DNA of 64,000 bases from Panax quinquefolius (GCA_020205615.1 CM035160.1:148161991-148225990); one strand, 5' to 3'; numbered from the stretch's first letter, positions 1 through 12,070 are shown. The notes: generated by a model from the sequence alone, not told the origin. Numbers and translations: made by a program.

Positions 1-1110
1 TTTTCCATTTGTTCATGACTTATCCGAATAGGTTAGCCTTAGTGGAATTAAATGTTCTTTGAATTTGAAACAAATAACTTTCCCATTTTCTTTCACGCCA
101 AAAAGGCATTGGGGAATCGTGAACAAAGGTTATTCTTCATGTTGGTTTTTAATTCTTCAATTTTTAACCAGGTCTCTTCATTTTGAAGTTGTTCTTCAAT
201 TCTTTTATATTTGATTTCCTCTTTCAAGAAATTCAAATGTAGATTTACAATTTATTAAATTCAATGATTTGGAAATGGATTCTTCTTGAATGTATTTTAA
301 ATCTCTTCTTTTGTTTAATAAGAAAAAATTTATTTTCTTTCCTAAATGTTTACAGGTTAATCCTTCATTACTAGGTGAAATGGGTACTAAGTATATTTGG
401 TAAACCTAAAATAATTTTGTCTCAGAAGATTGCGAATCAAAACAAAAGATGTTTTGAAACACATGTTATCTTGACAAATATGTACTTTAGGTAATTTATA
501 TTTTATTTCCATTTGACTACCATTAAATTGAATTCAATTTTTCACTAGTTTTTTGTAATATTTAGTTGGGATTAGACCTTCTTGATACAATTTAAGTCTC
601 TTTGTATCGACCTCAAGCCAAAGAAGTTGTATTGAAAAGTTTTTATCCACAACTAGGTTAATAGAAACATACCATTTCGAATGGTGATGTCTTTAATTCT
701 TTTAAGTGAAAGACCTTGAATAACTAAGTCCAAATATCTTTAGTACCAGATGATTACGGTTCATCGTGATTTTCATCATTGGATGAGAATCATTGATCTG
801 AAGATCGTGCCTTTTATCTAAATCTTTTCTTAGAATAGAGACTTCTATTTTTAAATTAGCAATTTCTTTCTTTAATTTATTAACTTCTGATTTAATTACG
901 GAAGTCCACTTCTTTAATCGGAGATTTAAATCTTTCTAAAGTTTTATTAAGACTAAAATTGGTTTCTCTTTAGCTTTAATAAACTTATCATTTTCTCTAT
1001 TATCTTTAGTTAATAAATCCTTTAACTGTTTTGTGTATTGGGCTTTTAACTTAGGATCAATGATTTTACTAATTAAGTCAATTAACAAAGAACTCTCTTC
1101 ATCATCCTTG
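1..1110 (-). pseudogene. Endogenous caulimovirid: protease/reverse-transcriptase N-terminal remnant
   Basis: Read on the minus strand this follows the coat-protein zinc knuckle and holds the decayed start of the polymerase part of a plant pararetrovirus polyprotein. Near 40-130, in shifting frames, I see residues resembling the short conserved stretch that opens the caulimovirid RT domain (proline-asparagine-alanine-phenylalanine followed by a basic cluster). No frame stays open beyond a few dozen codons. The RT catalytic core would lie before position 1, outside the window. Placement by order after the coat protein is firmer than by residues. Non-functional. Confidence 0.5.
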
Positions 1111-1114
1111 TTAA

Positions 1115-2350
1115 TTACATTAATCTTTTTAGTGCAACAATTTTCATTGCAATTATTAAGACGGATGGTGACTTCGCTTGGTCTTCGCTTGAATTATTTT
1201 CACTGTTAGTATCAGAGGAATATGAAATGTTAGAGTCTTCATTATTACTAACTTCATTTTCTATTCTCATTAACTCTAGTATATATTCAGTATCTTCGCT
1301 AGTAATATTTAACTGAGACAACTTCAGTTTTATTTTGCATTCACTTTTATAATGACCCTTTTGCCCACAATTATGGCACACAATTTTACTTTTATCAATT
1401 TTTTAGTTCTTTTATTACTGCTTTTTATTAATGGGTTTGGGCTTATTATAATAACTATCTTGATTCTTATCTTTATGATGATCGCGTCTTTTCTTGTGAC
1501 GTCTATGACTTCGTGAGAGTCGATATGTTTATGCTGTGTTTTCGCTTCTGAAGGGGCCACAGGAGGTAAACCATATTGCTCGCAGAATGTTCCGAGCTCA
1601 TATTTAGCTTTCTTCTTGTCTTTACTAGCTTGTTTGGCTAACTTAAAATCAATGCACATTTTTAATCCTATCTTTTGAATATAACTGATTATGTCACCAT
1701 AAGTGAGATTATCATAATCAATATATCCTAAATTTTTACTAAGTTCTTCACGAACTTTATGAAGCAAATAAGATTGGTAAACCATTAACAAACTTTTCTT
1801 TCTAGAAAGGTTTATTCTTTCGTCATTTCTCATCATAACTCTAGAAGTAAAAACATCTTTGTACCATCTAAAGTCACTTAGAGTGGGACAAGTGAGATTA
1901 CTTAGCTGATCGTGGATTCTTTCAGTGATGTTACTGGGGGTTCCTACGAAGTGTTTTATTATAGTATAAATCAAAGTATTTACTCCATCAGGTGGCCCTA
2001 TTCATATAGTTTCATTAAAAATCGGGTTTTCTTGATCTAATCGAATAAAGATGGATTATAGATAATCTAGAATCTTCAAGTGAGATGTTTTTCCCACCAA
2101 GATCCGAGAATACCAGAATCCACTAGCCAATAATTCAACAATATCTCGGTTGAGTTAGAGTGTTGAATTTAGTTAGATAGTCGTTTTGCCACCATGGACA
2201 TATGATTTAACTTATTGAAGATTTCTTGTTAAGCTAAATCCGTCAATATTCCATTCATAAATTTTATTAGGCGAAAAGAAAAATTGTTTATCTAGATTTC
2301 TCTCTTCAAATTGTAGATCCGGAGGAGTTGGTCTAGAATACCAATTTACG
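1115..2350 (-). pseudogene. Endogenous caulimovirid: coat-protein region with CCHC zinc knuckle
   Basis: The minus-strand frames 1974-1330 and 1381-1115 together carry a capsid-like region. It has a lysine-rich stretch near 1600-1640, then a single CCHC knuckle (C-x2-C-x4-H-x4-C) at about 1381-1340, followed by an acidic serine/asparagine tail. This order (core, basic stretch, CX2CX4HX4C, acidic tail) is that of caulimovirid coat proteins, where the knuckle binds RNA during packaging. Further upstream (2090-2350) shifted frames still give a tryptophan-rich segment expected of the capsid core. At least two frameshifts and several stops interrupt it. The overall character recalls florendovirus-type endogenous sequences; genus is an inference. 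Confidence 0.72.
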
Positions 2351-3400
2351 TCATACTAGTATTATGGACGGTTAACTTATTTAACTGCTTTTGAATATCT
2401 TATCTTGATGAGGTAGGCGATTGACTACTGATCGACTCATCGCTTTCATTATCGAGTTAATCGATCGATAATAGCAATAATACCGCTTGTTTCCTGCTTC
2501 GGTCTTTGTTTTTAATTTTTAAATAATCGATCAATAGCTCTTTGTAAGATCAACGTCTTTATTAGGTAAACCTAATTTTTCTCTATTTTCCGTAGTTTTA
2601 ATAGTGGTTGAACAATTTTTGACTTCTAGTTTTTAATTATATTTTCTTCAAATTTTTCTTCAATCCTCCTCTGCTTTGTTTTCCCTACAGGTTGCTAAGT
2701 ATTGGTTACTAAAATTTAAGCGTTACATGATTTTTTTTATCATCGTTAATTCCATTGGAGATTTTAAATGGATTGGCATATCAAGTATTTTTTACTAAAA
2801 TTAAGATGATTCTAAGGGTGGGTGACTAGACGAGACCTTAGACTTGTCTTCTTTAACCCATTGAGTTTTAGTTATAACATTGCATTTATATTGATCTTTT
2901 TTCATACCAATCGTAGAAGTTAATATTAATTTTTCACTACCAATAAATTTCTTCCATTTATTGACAATTTTATCTCTTTCTTTCTCGGTTGGGTGATTTT
3001 TTCTAAATTGATGTCTTTTATTTTTATTAGATTTGGAGTTAAAATCATTCACAAGATTAATCCAATCTAACACAAATTCTTTCTTAATGACTCTTAATTG
3101 ATTATTAATTGGAACATCAAAATCGGTCGAGTTGGAAGCTCGGAAGGAGTTTTAGAAGAAGAGCTTTCTTCTTGGTGGGTAATTCGAGGGTGACAAGAAT
3201 AACAAGGATGACTTGCTTGACCTTGATTTAAAATTCCTTTTAACTTAATGTCTCTTATAGAAGGGTTACTAAGGACTTGAGAATCTCTTCAGGCGATTCA
3301 TAGAAGGAGTCAAGAACTAGAATAGTCCTCTATAATAATCCTGGTCTTCTAGAACGTTCAAAGCTAACTTTGATGCAGTTCCATCGTAAAATTGCCTTAT
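2351..3400 (-). pseudogene. Endogenous caulimovirid: polyprotein segment between movement and coat domains
   Basis: This minus-strand stretch lies between recognisable movement-protein and coat-protein remnants. The longest open piece (3073-2801, 90 codons) is lysine/asparagine-rich and starts with a Trp-Ile-Asn segment; I recognise no domain in it. Around it all frames are broken and AT-rich. It is assigned to the viral polyprotein by position only. Non-functional. Confidence 0.45.
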
Positions 3401-4120
3401 GTTTTCAATGTTCACTCGTTGTTTACTGTGTTCAGTTGTGGTATTTCACTTGGTAAAATCCATTGACCGGGTAATGTAATATCTTTCCATAGAATTGTTA
3501 CTAGGGATTTGGATATTAGCATCACCGGGTTGAACTTTGAATTAATACGATTGTGATCTTTAGGGCTTTTATTAAGAGCATGGACATTCAAATTAGTCTT
3601 CATGGTCTTATAATAAATTCTATAGATTAGAGCAATTGGTTGAGAACCTTCAATCATTTGTGTAATTTCTCCTGCTTGTTTTAATATTCAATGTTAAAGC
3701 TTTTAATAGGTGTTGATCACTTAGACTAAGTGTGAAGTCGAAAAGTAATTAAAATGGATAGGACCATTGTGCGTGATCGCTTCCATAGCACCTATTATGC
3801 TTGGATAATAATTCAAAAATCTAGCATCTACGAGATGAGGTAGATACTTGAATTAATTCCTTTAATATTCAATGGTTTAACTGCTACTTGAACTAGACCT
3901 ATGTGGATGAAATTATAACCCTTTTTCTATGTTTTTAATAACATCCGGGAAAGAAGGCTACAATTTTCATATTCTTTGTTAATAAAGATAGACCTTTTCA
4001 ACCTGTTTTAACATTATAATCTGCTTTAAAGTTATCTAAAAATGTTGATGATAAATTTCTTTGGGAGAAATTAGGGTATATTCGATTATGTAAAACTTGG
4101 TGATATTTTCATAATCTTGC
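3400..4120 (-). pseudogene. Endogenous caulimovirid: 30K-type movement-protein remnant
   Basis: The minus-strand frame 3657-3412 (81 codons) contains the C-terminal part of a 30K-superfamily movement protein: a Tyr-Arg-Ile-Tyr-Tyr segment and, near its end, the Trp-Lys-Asp-Ile-Thr-Leu-Pro motif typical of caulimovirids. From 3900 to 3690 a frameshifted stretch matches the better-preserved copy at 5091-4885, which carries the Leu-Arg-Asp-Ala-Arg motif. Such proteins form tubules through plasmodesmata. The N-terminal part (about 4120-3900) is unreadable. Multiple frameshifts; non-functional. Confidence 0.65.
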
Positions 4121-4446
4121 TTTCTTCGATTAACTATATGCGGTAAAGGTTGCAAGGTTGACTTGACTAGCGGAGAGAGTTAGATCTAAATAACCTACTC
4201 ATTATTATTTGGGTTCAAAAATTATTCACTCTTTATCTTCCATTCGGACCCTCTTACCGGTGAGACTCATACCTATTGTTCTTAAACCCTTCACCGCCGC
4301 ATACAAGAGACTTACATAGGTTGACGGCCGAACAAGGTGTTCTACAAATAAGTTAGGTGACTTCGATAAAGGATGAAATGATTTTTGAAAACAGATTTAA
4401 TGAAGCAAATCGAAGATCTTCTTGGTCGCTAGAAGAGAAACAATAA
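4121..4446 (-). other. Caulimovirid leader between primer site and movement region
   Basis: On the minus strand this 326-bp stretch separates the tRNA-Met primer site from the first recognisable movement-protein residues. It has no long frame and somewhat higher GC than its surroundings. It fits the untranslated leader of a pararetrovirus genome by position only. Confidence 0.4.
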
Positions 4447-4461
4447 CTTGGCTCGATACCA
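4447..4461 (-). promoter_or_regulatory. Pararetrovirus primer-binding site (tRNA-Met type)
   Basis: The minus strand reads TGGTATCGAGCCAAG, which is the plant initiator tRNA-Met complement TGGTATCAGAGCCAAG with one base missing at CAG. In caulimovirids this site primes minus-strand DNA synthesis and marks the conventional genome start. Its position upstream of the movement-protein remnant is as expected. Confidence 0.65.
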
Positions 4462-4479
4462 TTTTGGGGCGAAGAGAGA

Positions 4480-5085
4480 ATATAACCGATTATGTCACCA
4501 TAAGTGAGATTATCATAATCAATATATCCTAAATTTTTACTAATTTCTTCACGAACTTTATGAGCAAATAAGATCGGTAAACCATTAACAAACTTTTCTT
4601 TCCGAAAAGGTTTATTATTTATCATTTCTCATCATAACTCTGAAGTAAAAACATCTTTGTACCATCTAAAGTCACTTAGAGTGGGACAAGTGAGATTACT
4701 TAGTGATCGTGGATTCTTTCGGTGATGTTCTTTGGGGTTCCTACGAAGTGTTTTATTATAGTATAAATCAAAGTATTTACTCCATCGTGTGGCCCTATTC
4801 TATAGTTTCATTAAAAATCGGGTTGCCTTGAAAGATCTAATCGAACAATGCATGGATTATAGATAATCTAGAATCTTCATGAGATGTAATTTCTCCTCAT
4901 TGCTTTAATATTCAATGTTAAAGCTTTTAATAGGTGTTGATCACTTGTACTAAGTGTGAAGTCGTGAAAGCAATTAAAATGGGTAGGACCATTGTGCGAT
5001 CGGCTTCCATAGCACCTATTATGCTTTGATAATAATTCAAAAATCTAGCATCTCTGAGACAGAGGTAGATACTTGAATTAATTCC

Positions 5086-5091
<6 letters not shown>
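4480..5091 (-). pseudogene. Second, rearranged caulimovirid scrap: coat fragment joined to movement fragment
   Basis: Positions 4480-4884 repeat 1675-2090 (coat-protein region) almost base for base. From 4885 the sequence jumps and repeats 3657-3880 (movement protein), so about 1.57 kb present in the first copy is missing between them. The minus-strand frame 5304-4927 preserves the movement-protein Leu-Arg-Asp-Ala-Arg motif and the following Ile-Gly-Ala-Met-Glu-Ala segment. The scrap ends exactly where the TA microsatellite begins. This is either a second integrated copy or a post-integration duplication with deletion. Non-functional. Confidence 0.7.

Positions 5092-5117
<26 letters not shown>
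5090..5117. repeat. (TA)n microsatellite at the end of the viral insert
   Basis: About 14 TA units lie directly between the caulimovirid scrap and LTR-derived sequence. TA dinucleotide arrays are reported as favoured sites for endogenous florendovirus insertion, so this may be the original junction. Confidence 0.85.
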
Positions 5118-5122
<5 letters not shown>

Positions 5123-6046
5123 GTTTTGTTTTTTATATAAAATAGAATATATTGTATTTTATTGCATAATGCTGCATAGTAATGAATAGTAAAATTCACG
5201 TGACATCGGCCGTTGCGCGCCCGTGACTTTTTCTTTATTGTGCATCCAAATAGTGCTAACCATTCTCCTATAAATAGAATTCTCATTTTAGAAATGAAAA
5301 TCACACCAGAATCAGAGAATTCTTTTTCTATAATATTGAGTGTATTTCTTTAGAGTTCAAAGAAACTTTGAGTGTAGAAAATAATGCAAGTTTTCTTAAA
5401 GAATATCTCCGCTATATCAGTCAGAATTGTTCTTTTTTTAAGGTAAAGGGTATTATTTATTTCATATTCACTTACGATATTATTTTTCGTATTCGTAAGG
5501 AATTTTATTTTCGTTCAATATTCGTAAAGAATATTATTTTCGTTCAATATTCGTAAGGAATATTATATTCGTTCAATATTCGTTGAAATATTATTTTCGT
5601 TCAACAGTTGTAAGGGATATTATTTTTGTTCAATGTTCGTATGAAATAATATTTTCTTCCATACTCTGAAGTATGTAAGTAATATTATTTCGTTTCAGAT
5701 TCTGAATTCTATACTCATTTTGTTAAGTATTGCCTCTATACTCCTTGAAATTAGTAGAATATCCTTAAAATTTGTGCTTCATCTAGTACCTTTTTATGAA
5801 AATATTATTCTGAGCATTCTTGATAATTTTTAATCTTTTCATGCCGGGGGTACTATTCCCAAAGTATTATTCACGGGATACTATTCACTCGGGTACTATT
5901 CATGACAAAAATTGATTTCTTTTCTATCCAAATTATTTTTGATACAATATTATTCTTGAATTTTACTCCACAAAGCAGTATCATGTTGACAATTTGGACA
6001 TTATTGAATTCTCGGATAAATTAAATTATAAATCTTTAAAATTTAT
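5118..6046 (+). mobile_element. Host LTR A, first piece (Ty3/gypsy LTR, truncated U3)
   Basis: This is the left surviving part of an LTR that continues at 13464-13794 and 29326-29798. It holds the promoter (CTATAAATAG at 5268), the leader motif GAAAATCACACC shared by all LTRs here, then AT-rich repeats of the TATTCGTAAGGAATATTATT type. Roughly the first 0.9 kb of U3 is missing, replaced by the microsatellite and viral scrap. The piece stops at 6046 where element B is inserted; the next bases of the LTR resume at 13469, matching the uninterrupted relative at 28370-28440. Confidence 0.8.
5268..5277 (+). promoter_or_regulatory. LTR TATA box
   Basis: CTATAAATAG, followed about 30 bp later by the shared GAAAATCACACC leader. 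The same arrangement is in every LTR of this group in the window. Confidence 0.7.
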
Positions 6047-7106
6047 TGTAACAACCCCAAAATAGGTCCATTCCATCCAACCCATTCTTCCGTCGCAAAT
6101 ATATAGTGCGAAAAACAACTACAACTTTATTACAACAATTGTCGTTGCAAAATACAACAACACCTATCTTTGTGAGTTTGGATACAAATATATACCAAGC
6201 ATGGCATGTCACAATGACACCTTACATAAAGGTATAGTCAAAACCTGCTTTTAGAAATTAGAATCTTTGGGAAGTGCTCAAGAAACCTTCGTACATGGGA
6301 GGCCATGCTTTTGGGTTATGGTAGATATCATATGGCCACGAATTATCCTTGGTTGACCCAATAGACCCCAAAGAAAAACAAGAAGATTACTATCATATTC
6401 TTCCCAATGGCGAGTCTTCTCTTGACATATCATTATCTCCATTGTCTCTAATTTGGTATTATACTCCAAACAAACACCAAGATTATATAGGTAGTGCTTG
6501 TAAATATACTCGACAAGAAGTGGATGAGCACAACCATGTCTTATGATAACACGAGGTTTGTATGTCATTAGACATCTTGTATGATAGTGACAAAACACCC
6601 TTCCAAGTTAAATTCACCTCACCTCAACATCTATAGACCACCACTCTATTCCTCGCTATCCCCCAGCTCGACCCGGCTACACTTTTATTACACGAAAGGA
6701 AATTGTGAAACAAAAGGGTGAGCACAACTAGCTTCGATAAAGAATATTATGACTAAAGATAAATAAATTATCAATAGTCTTCATCGATGTAAATCGAGAT
6801 TTAGAACATATGGTAGATGATAAAACTTTTCAACCAGTAGTTGCGGTGAATGAAGCGATCCATTAGGAGAGTCAAATAGACTATAGTCTCTTGTCTTTCT
6901 CCATGTTAAAAATCCACCAACAATGTTTTATCCTGTAACATCAATCAACAATTCACATCCACAATCACGTGTATAACTCATAATCGTAATTGTAGTTCTA
7001 AATTCCTTTCCTCATCCAAGACAAAGATAATTTTCATCACTTGTCTTTACACAAACATCAAAGACCATGGTTATACCAAATCACAGCCTCTGCTCATAAT
7101 CATACT

Positions 7107-7560
7107 AATAAATTCATCTTTTTACCACGAGCTAAAGATATTCATCAACAGTTCATCTTTACACTACAGGCTAAAGATATTCAACAACGGGTCATCTTTG
7201 CATTACAAGCCAAAGATATTCATCAATAATTCATCTTTGCACTACAGGCTAAAGATATTCAACAACGGGTCATCTTTGCATTACAAGCCAAAGATATTCA
7301 TCAATAATTCATCTTTTTGCACTACTGTCAGCAAAGATATTCAACAACAGTCATCTTTGCATTACGAGCAAAAGATATTCATCAATAATTCATCTTTGCA
7401 CTACAGGCTAAAGATATTCAACAACAGGTCATCTTTGCATTACGAGCAAAAGATATTCATCAATAATTCATCTTTGCACTACCGGCTAAAGATATTCAAC
7501 AACAGATCATGTTCATTTAAACACCTGTTCATCTTTGCACTACAGGCCAAATATATTCTT
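7107..7560 (-). repeat. LTR minisatellite of element B, copy 1
   Basis: About 11-12 tandem units of 38-40 bp with core TTCATCTTTGCACTACAGGC followed by AAAGATATTCA. Two slightly different units alternate, giving a 76-78 bp higher period. The single-strand open frames here are repeat artefacts. Confidence 0.85.
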
Positions 7561-8193
7561 CAGAAATCATTCATCTTTGCATTGGTTTTATCCACGTCCA
7601 AAAATACCTCAAAAATAATCATAGTGGTGTAAAATTCAAGAATGATCAAAACATGGATACAATCAAAGCTAGTATCCGAGAATAGATATTTTAGGCGAAA
7701 AGAAAAATTTTCATTTTTCTTGAATAGTCTTAAAATGATAAATGAATAGTCGTGATCGTGAATAGTCTTAGTATCGTGAATAATAACTCAACACCAAAAG
7801 ATAGAAATTCCACAAAAAACATCTTCACGCTTCATGAATAGTACTGCGTGAATAGTAACTCGTGAATAGTAACTCGTGAATAGTAACTTTCGTGAATAGT
7901 AACTCATGAATAGTAACCCCGACATGAAAAAGTTCCAAATTTGATAAAAAGTTCCAACCAATATTTCAAAGATAATGATATTGAAGAAATAATATCATCC
8001 GAGAAGAAAATAACATCCCTTACCTCGAAAAGCGGATTCTAGTTGAAACATTTGGATATAGTGTTGAATGGAACTTGCAACCGATCCTAACAATACTCAA
8101 AGTATACTCAAAATACTCACAAGAATACGCTCGATAATATAGAGAGAAAGAGAAAACTTGTTTTACGGTGTGATTTTCAATTCTAACTTAGCC

Positions 8194-8205
8194 CTCTATT
8201 TATAG
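8194..8205 (-). promoter_or_regulatory. TATA box of element B 3' LTR
   Basis: The minus strand reads CCTATAAATAGAG, next to the GAAAATCACACC leader. Confidence 0.65.
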
Positions 8206-9586
8206 GAAAATGTTAGCGCGCGTGAAGCGGACTTGACACAGTAACTTTGATGGCTTTACTGCTACTATTCCACCCACCAAAAATCAGCCATCTTCCCCAA
8301 CAACCAAGAGTGGGGCCCTCAATTCTAAATTTTCCACCAAAACCTAATTTAGAATCAGTTACCTCTTAAAATTCATAACAAATCATACGTTCATTTTAAC
8401 GGTTCAAAATTGGTGGACATATACTCAACTTATATATGTATAACATATCCAAAAATTACAACGATCCAACGGTCGGATCAAAATTTATAACTCATGCAAT
8501 ATTGTGAAAAGAACACCGATTTTTGGACTATTAGTCCTTGGGACCGATTTCATTCAAAATTTCACCACAAAATATCTACAAAAATTTTTGGGTGATTCAA
8601 ATTTCTACATTAGCTTACTTCTAGGGCTTTCTTTTGATATATGGCTCATCTCTTAACTCATTATACACAAAGAGTTATGGATTTTACAAAATCAAGTAAT
8701 AAACTAATTTTTACGAAAATCCCATATTTTGTTCTCCATTTAAACAAATCTTGATAAAACACCTCATCATTAATTCCTTCACTTATAACCACATAAATAA
8801 ATCCATTATTTATATCCACATCAAATAAATATTTTCTTATCACATGAATCAATAATTAATTATTCACAAATAATATTACGAATCACATTTATGATGACCA
8901 GGTAGTTCAGGAAAGAGGGGGCTTTCAATAAGAATTTCTCCTTCTTGGCTCGCAATTAGGTGACCAAACCTCTCCTTGTGAGAACTTTCTAGACATTGCC
9001 AATAATGCTATCTAATAATATTATTCAAATAATATGAATTATTGATCGATAATGGGAAATCTTGTGCGGTGATAATTATTGAACAACAATAATATAAAAT
9101 ATCAACACACAATTATTGAATCAATAAAATAAAATATTGAGCGAAGAATTACTATAACAATTATTGAGTAGTGCCTTCTCACGTAAGAATCAATAATTGA
9201 AAAAATCTTGTCTTGTCTGGTGTGTGCTTCTTGTGCTGACAACAACGTATTACTTTACTTTACCAACCGGGTATTCAACAAATGTTAATTAGCATGCTTG
9301 ATTACGTAGTTATTTATAAAAACTTAGTTTTGTCGTTTTCTTCATCCGGCGGTTATTACATTATGGGGCCCACAAATAGGCATGCGCCATCGTACGAATA
9401 TTCCTCGACGAAAAGAATATTCCACGACCAAACGAATATTCCCAACAATAATGAATACTTTATACCCACTTGCGTATTTTGAAAAAAAAAATTCATATAT
9501 CACCCTAACTTTAACTTTTATCAATTTAACCATTTCTTGAATAGAAAAATTGAATACTTTTATTTCATAAAATTGAGGGTCTTACA

Positions 9587-9910
9587 TCTCCCTCCTTGAA
9601 AATTTAGTCCTCGAAATTTACGTACACAGTATTTCAAAGAGTTGAGAATACCTTGCTTTCATTTCGATTCCATCTTCTCTGTCATCATGATTTCTCCATT
9701 GCTCATCTCTCTCGTATTTGGATATCATTCTAGAATACGACTTCAAAACAAGGGTTAATTTTAACAAATTAACATATCACCTAATATCCAGATATTATGG
9801 TGACCAACAAATAAGCTTAGGTAGGACACACTAGCGAAGGATTTACTCATCTCTCCCTCTGGTTCTAATCCCGATCTCATTGGAGATCATATCCTAAGCT
9901 CGATACCAAA
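9587..9910 (-). other. Element B interior: polypurine tract, residual leader, primer site, no coding region
   Basis: Minus strand: primer site TGGTATCGAGCTTAGG at 9908-9893, then about 200 bp of leader nearly identical to that of elements C and D, then a direct jump to the last 100 bp before the polypurine tract (AGGAGGGAGA, 9596-9587). Just inside the tract is the CGAGGAC hairpin seen in C and D. More than 4 kb of gag-pol present in C and D is missing. The join lies near 9700-9750. Confidence 0.85.
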
Positions 9911-10967
9911 TGTAACAACCCCAAAATAGGTCCATTCCATCCAACCCATTCTGAGTCGCCAAATATATGGTACGAAAAACAACTACAACTTTATTACAAC
10001 AATTGTCGTGCAAAATACAACAACACCTATATCTTTGTGAGTTTGGATACAAATATATACCAATGTATGGCATGTCACAATGACACCTTACATAAAGGTA
10101 TAGTCAAAAATGCTTTTAGAAATTAGAATCTTTGGGAAGTGCTCAAGAAACCTTCAATACATGGGAGGCCATGCTTTTTGGGTTATGGTAGATATCATAT
10201 GGCCACGAAATTATCCTTGGTTGACCAATAGACCCCAAAGAAAAACAAGAAGATTACTATCATATTCTTCCCAATGGCGAGTCTTCTCTTGACATATCAT
10301 TATCTCCACTGTCTCTAATTTGGTATTATACTCCAAACAAACACCAAGATTATATAGGTAGTGCTTGTAAATATACTCAATGAAGTGGATGAGCACAACC
10401 ATGTCTTATGATAACACGAGGTTGTATGTCATTAGACATCTTGTATGATAGTGACAAAACACCCTTCCAAGTTAAATTCACCTCACCCTCAACATCTATA
10501 GACCACCACTCTATTCCTCGCTTATCCCCCGCTCGACCCGACTACACTTTTATTACACCGAAAGGAATTGTGAAACAAAAGGGTGAGCACATTAGCTCGA
10601 TAAAGAATATTATGACTAAAGATAAATAAATTATCAATAGTCTTCATCGGTAATAAATCGGAGATTTAGAACATATGGTAGATGATAAAACTTTTCAACC
10701 ATAGTTAACGTGAATGAAGCGATCCATTAGGAGAGTCGAATAGTATAGAGTCTATTGTCTTCTCCATGTTAAAAATCCACCAACAATGTTTTATCCTGTA
10801 ACATCAATCAACAATTCACATCACAATCACGTGTATAACTCATAATCGTAATTGTAGTTCTAAATTCCTTTCTCATCCAAGACAAAGATAATTTTCATCA
10901 CTTGTCTTTACCGAAACATCAAAGACCATGGTTATACCAAATCACGGTTCTGTTCATAATCATACTA

Positions 10968-11460
10968 ATAAATTCATCTTTTTTTGCACTGCAGGCTAAA
11001 GATATTCATCAACAGATTCATCTTTACACTTTACTACGGCTAAAGATATTCAACAACATCTTTGGGTCATCTTCAGATTCTGAGCGAAGATATTCATCAA
11101 TAATTCATCTTTGCACTTTCTGGGCTAAAGATATTCAACAACGGGTCATCTTTGCATTACAAGCCAAAGATATTCATCAATAATTCATCTTTTTACTTTA
11201 TGCTAAAGATATTCAACAACAGTCATCTTTGCATTACGAGCAAAAGATATTCATCAATAATTCATCTTTGCACTCTTGGTAAAAGATATTCAACAACAGT
11301 CATCTTTGCATTCTGAAGCGAAAGATATTCATCAATAATTCATCTTTTGCACTCTAGAAATTTAAAGATATTCAACAATGATCATGTTCATTTAAACACT
11401 GCTCATCTTTGCACTTGGAAAGCCAAATATATTCTTCGAAATCATTCATCTTTGCATTGG
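10968..11460 (-). repeat. LTR minisatellite of element B, copy 2
   Basis: The same 38-40 bp units as in the 3' LTR, with similar order and number. It serves as an internal check that the two LTRs derive from one template. Confidence 0.85.
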
Positions 11461-12070
11461 TTTTATCCACGTCCAAAATACCTCAAAAATAATCATAGTG
11501 GTGTAAAATTCAAGAATGATCAAAACATGGATACAATCAAAGCTAGTATCCGAATAGATATTTTAGGCGAAAAGAAAAATTTTCATTTTTAAATTGAATA
11601 GTCTTAGTGATAAATGTGAATAGTCTTGTATACGTGAATAGTCTTCTATCACCAAATAGATAGAAATTCACAAAAGATAGAAATTCTTCAAAAAAACATC
11701 TTCACGCTTCATGAATAGTACTGCGTGAATAGTAACTTCGTGAATAGTAACTCATGAATAGTAACTCGTGAATAGTAACTCATGAATAGTAACCCCAGAC
11801 ATGAAAAAAGTTCCAAATTTGATAAAAAGTTCCAACCAATATTTCGGCGTAATGATATTGAAGAAATAATATCATCGAGAAAAAAATAACATCCACACCT
11901 CGAAGAAGACAATTACTTCTAGTTGAAACAGGATATAGTCTTTGAATGGAACTTTACAATCTAACAATACTCAAAGTATACTCAAAATACTCACAAGAAT
12001 ACGCTCGATAATATAGAGAGAAAGAGAGAAAACTTGTTTACGGTGTGATTTTCAATTCTAACTTAGCCCT

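Larger units (their letters stand above)
6047..9586 (-). repeat. Element B 3' LTR
   Basis: About 3.54 kb, read on the minus strand from TGTAAGACCC at 9586 to GGTTGTTACA at 6047. It contains the TATA box at 8194-8205 (minus), GAATAGTAACTC leader repeats at about 7740-7915, and an expanded minisatellite. Its right-hand terminus GGTTGTTACA differs from the GGCGTCACA of the other LTRs. Short open frames inside are by-products of the repeats. Confidence 0.85.

Noticed and set aside
7107..7560. CRISPR-like regular repeats
   Set aside because: Repeats are adjacent with no unique spacers, and the context is a plant LTR.
7041..7632. Open frames of 62 and 144 codons
   Set aside because: They run through the 38-40 bp minisatellite in two phases and repeat the same short peptide; not genes.
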